DNA of 64,000 bases from positions 3,100,001 through 3,164,000 of the forward strand of contig JAVTVJ010000070.1 in the NCBI GenBank assembly GCA_034509425.1. The letters run 5' to 3'. This DNA is from Eopsaltria australis. Taxonomy: Eukaryota > Chordata > Aves > Passeriformes > Petroicidae. The translations under genes were made by a program, and so were the position numbers. The notes beneath the pieces are model-generated. The model worked only from the letters and a program-made list of their open reading frames with translations. It ran no database searches and was not told the origin of the DNA. Below, one piece after another: positions 62,491-64,000 of the stretch (positions within the stretch are counted from its first letter, which is position 1; each line of letters starts with the position of its first letter).

Positions 62491-64000
62491 GTGAGTCCCC
62501 GCGCCGCCGCGGGCAGGCGCGAGCTGAAGCGGTCGGGGGCAGGCGGTGGCGGCGGCCTCGGCCACCAAAGGCCGCTCCGACAGCGCCCCCTGCGCGGTCG
62601 CCCGGGGCCGGGGCGGCGCTGCCTCCCTTCGCCCCTCCGCTGCCGGCGGGGTGCGGACCGAGCTGGAGCGAGCGCTGCGGCCTCCCCGCGCGGGTGAGCG
62701 CTCTGAACAAAAGGCCGGCTGAGCCGGGCTGAGCCGAGCGAGGGGCGGCCGCCCGGCGGGCAAAGCCCTGCCCGGTATTGTTTTGGCGGCGGGGAGGGTG
62801 GGGGGTGTCGCCCGCCGCCCCGCCCGCGGGGTCACGTGCCGGGTGTCGGGGCCGCGGCGGCAGAGCCCTGCCGGGAGCCTTTCCCCAGGCCCCGCACGGA
62901 GAGGCCGGGAGGGAGAGCCGAGACCGCCGGCAGAGCCTCCCGGCCGCTCCTGCCGGGCGCCGCTGACGGGCCAGGCCCCCTTCCGCGGGGCTGTGTTCCT
63001 GCAGGAGGCGGCGCCCCGGCGCCGGTGCGGAGTGAGGTGCGCGCAGAGTGCCGGACCGGGCCCGGGCTGCGGCTGCACTCGATGATCCCGGAGAGCTTTT
63101 CCAACCGAATTGATTCTGTGCTTCTGTGAGTCGGGGGTTTCGTCGTGCTGGGCAGTAAAATAGGTCAGGAGCATTATCCGTGGCGGCGTCACGCGTGGCG
63201 GAATCCCCTGGCCGAGCCGGCGCAGCGCTCTAATTCCCAGGGCGATGTGCAGCTTTAATGTGCGGCTTCGCCCCTGAGGATGTCACCGCTGTGCCCGGCC
63301 GGCCCCGGTCACCGCCGCCGGCGGCAGGAGCGCGGTGGCACGGGCGGTCACGGGAGCGCAGCGCGGAGCGGCACCCAGACAGGAGTAACTGAGTGTTCCT
63401 AATGGAAGTGCTTTTGTTTCTTTGTGCTTGACGGTCTCGGCTCAAGTTGTTTGCATTGCATCCCTTCGGAATGTTGGAAGGGGACGTGGAATGTTAAAAC
63501 GGGTCCCACTTTTGGCGCGGTACATGTTGTCACCACTGGAAAATTGTTGTAAAATATTAACTAAATGCGAGGTTTTTGTACGAACAAGATGATCGGAATG
63601 GTGAAATAGTTAAACTAAACTGTGGGGGGTTTTAATCTTAGTACAGCTTTTCAGTGATAAGCCTGAGAAATGCTGTAGGTTTTGTTACCGGTGTGTACTA
63701 TGCAGCTATATATTAACAATTACTAGAAGGAATAGGGAGCAGAGTTTTAAAACGTTTTGCTTCTGTCAGGTTTGTAATACTAAAAATCCAGTCCTTGCTT
63801 TGTTAGCTGCTGCCTCTGGATGGTGGGCTACTTAAAAATAGATTCTGAAGCATCTCTAAAAATGAGGTACCAGAAACTACAGTGTGTAATAGTATTGAAT
63901 ACATGGTGAAATCTGAATCTTCGTTTCATAATTTTGAGTAAATTTTAAATATTGAATGTTATTGCAAAAACTTGCTTTATAGTCTTGTGTGGTTAATACT
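62491..64000 (+). other. RNF146: Downstream half of the CpG island and probable intron 1 of RNF146
   Basis: GC-rich, CpG-dense sequence continues to about 63.4 kb and then returns to AT-rich DNA. It contains a USF-type GTCACGTG (E-box at 62833-62838) and an alternative donor at 62694. Open frames of up to 289 codons on the minus strand and about 100 on the plus strand are low-complexity Arg/Ala/Pro/Gly translations expected from stop-poor GC-rich DNA. The final 500 nt contain nothing recognised. The window ends before any coding exon. Confidence 0.5.

Noticed and set aside
61880..63192. Minus-strand open frames of 276 and 289 codons in the right-hand CpG island
   Set aside because: Composition is almost entirely Arg, Ala, Pro and Gly, and frames on both strands are open at once. 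This is expected in CpG-island DNA. No conserved motif is seen.
1..64000. CRISPR arrays, prokaryotic operons, phage or toxin systems, tRNA and rRNA genes
   Set aside because: Intron-exon structure, CR1 elements and CpG islands show a vertebrate nuclear locus. No regularly spaced repeats or RNA-gene signatures were recognised.

Overview
This window reads as vertebrate, almost certainly bird, nuclear DNA. It is AT-rich, gene-poor and intron-dominated. Its recognisable interspersed repeats are 5'-truncated CR1 (chicken repeat 1) LINE fragments plus one LTR-like avian-type repeat. No SINE or DNA-transposon signal was recognised. CR1 also occurs in crocodilians and turtles, so 'bird' is an inference from the whole picture and no species is claimed.

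The left 41 kb carries the RSPO3 (R-spondin 3) gene on the + strand, minus its first exon, which must lie upstream. Bases 1-15026 are intron 1. Exon 2 (15027-15218) encodes furin-like repeat 1, exon 3 (16726-16872) furin-like repeat 2, exon 4 (19233-19430) the thrombospondin type 1 domain, and exon 5 (39957-40150 coding) the basic C-terminal tail and stop. All four junctions are phase 1, and joining the exons gives one uninterrupted frame of 243 residues counting the split Met; the family member is about 272 aa with exon 1. Intron 4 is about 20.5 kb. It contains one sense and two antisense CR1 fragments and an isolated CpG island near 37.6-37.9 kb that the RSPO3 gene model does not explain. 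A 3'UTR of about 0.85 kb ends near an AATAAA at 40981.

Bases 41.0-61.4 kb look intergenic. I found no convincing exon there, only a 15-bp minisatellite, simple repeats, palindromes and a few motif-level regulatory candidates.

The right end (about 62.0-63.4 kb) is a strong CpG island with GC boxes, an E-box/CRE-like cluster and good + strand splice donors. From conserved vertebrate gene order (RSPO3 followed by RNF146) it is most likely the promoter and non-coding first exon of RNF146, whose coding exon would lie beyond the window. An LTR-like repeat abuts this island on its upstream side. RSPO3 potentiates Wnt signalling by removing ZNRF3/RNF43; RNF146 does so by promoting axin degradation. 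If the second call is right, the window links two positive Wnt regulators.

No prokaryote-style system, CRISPR array, viral gene cluster or clearly novel protein gene is present. The most useful unexplained signals are a weak exon-4 donor followed by an intronic poly(A) signature, the intron-4 CpG island, and the LTR-like repeat beside the RNF146 promoter.
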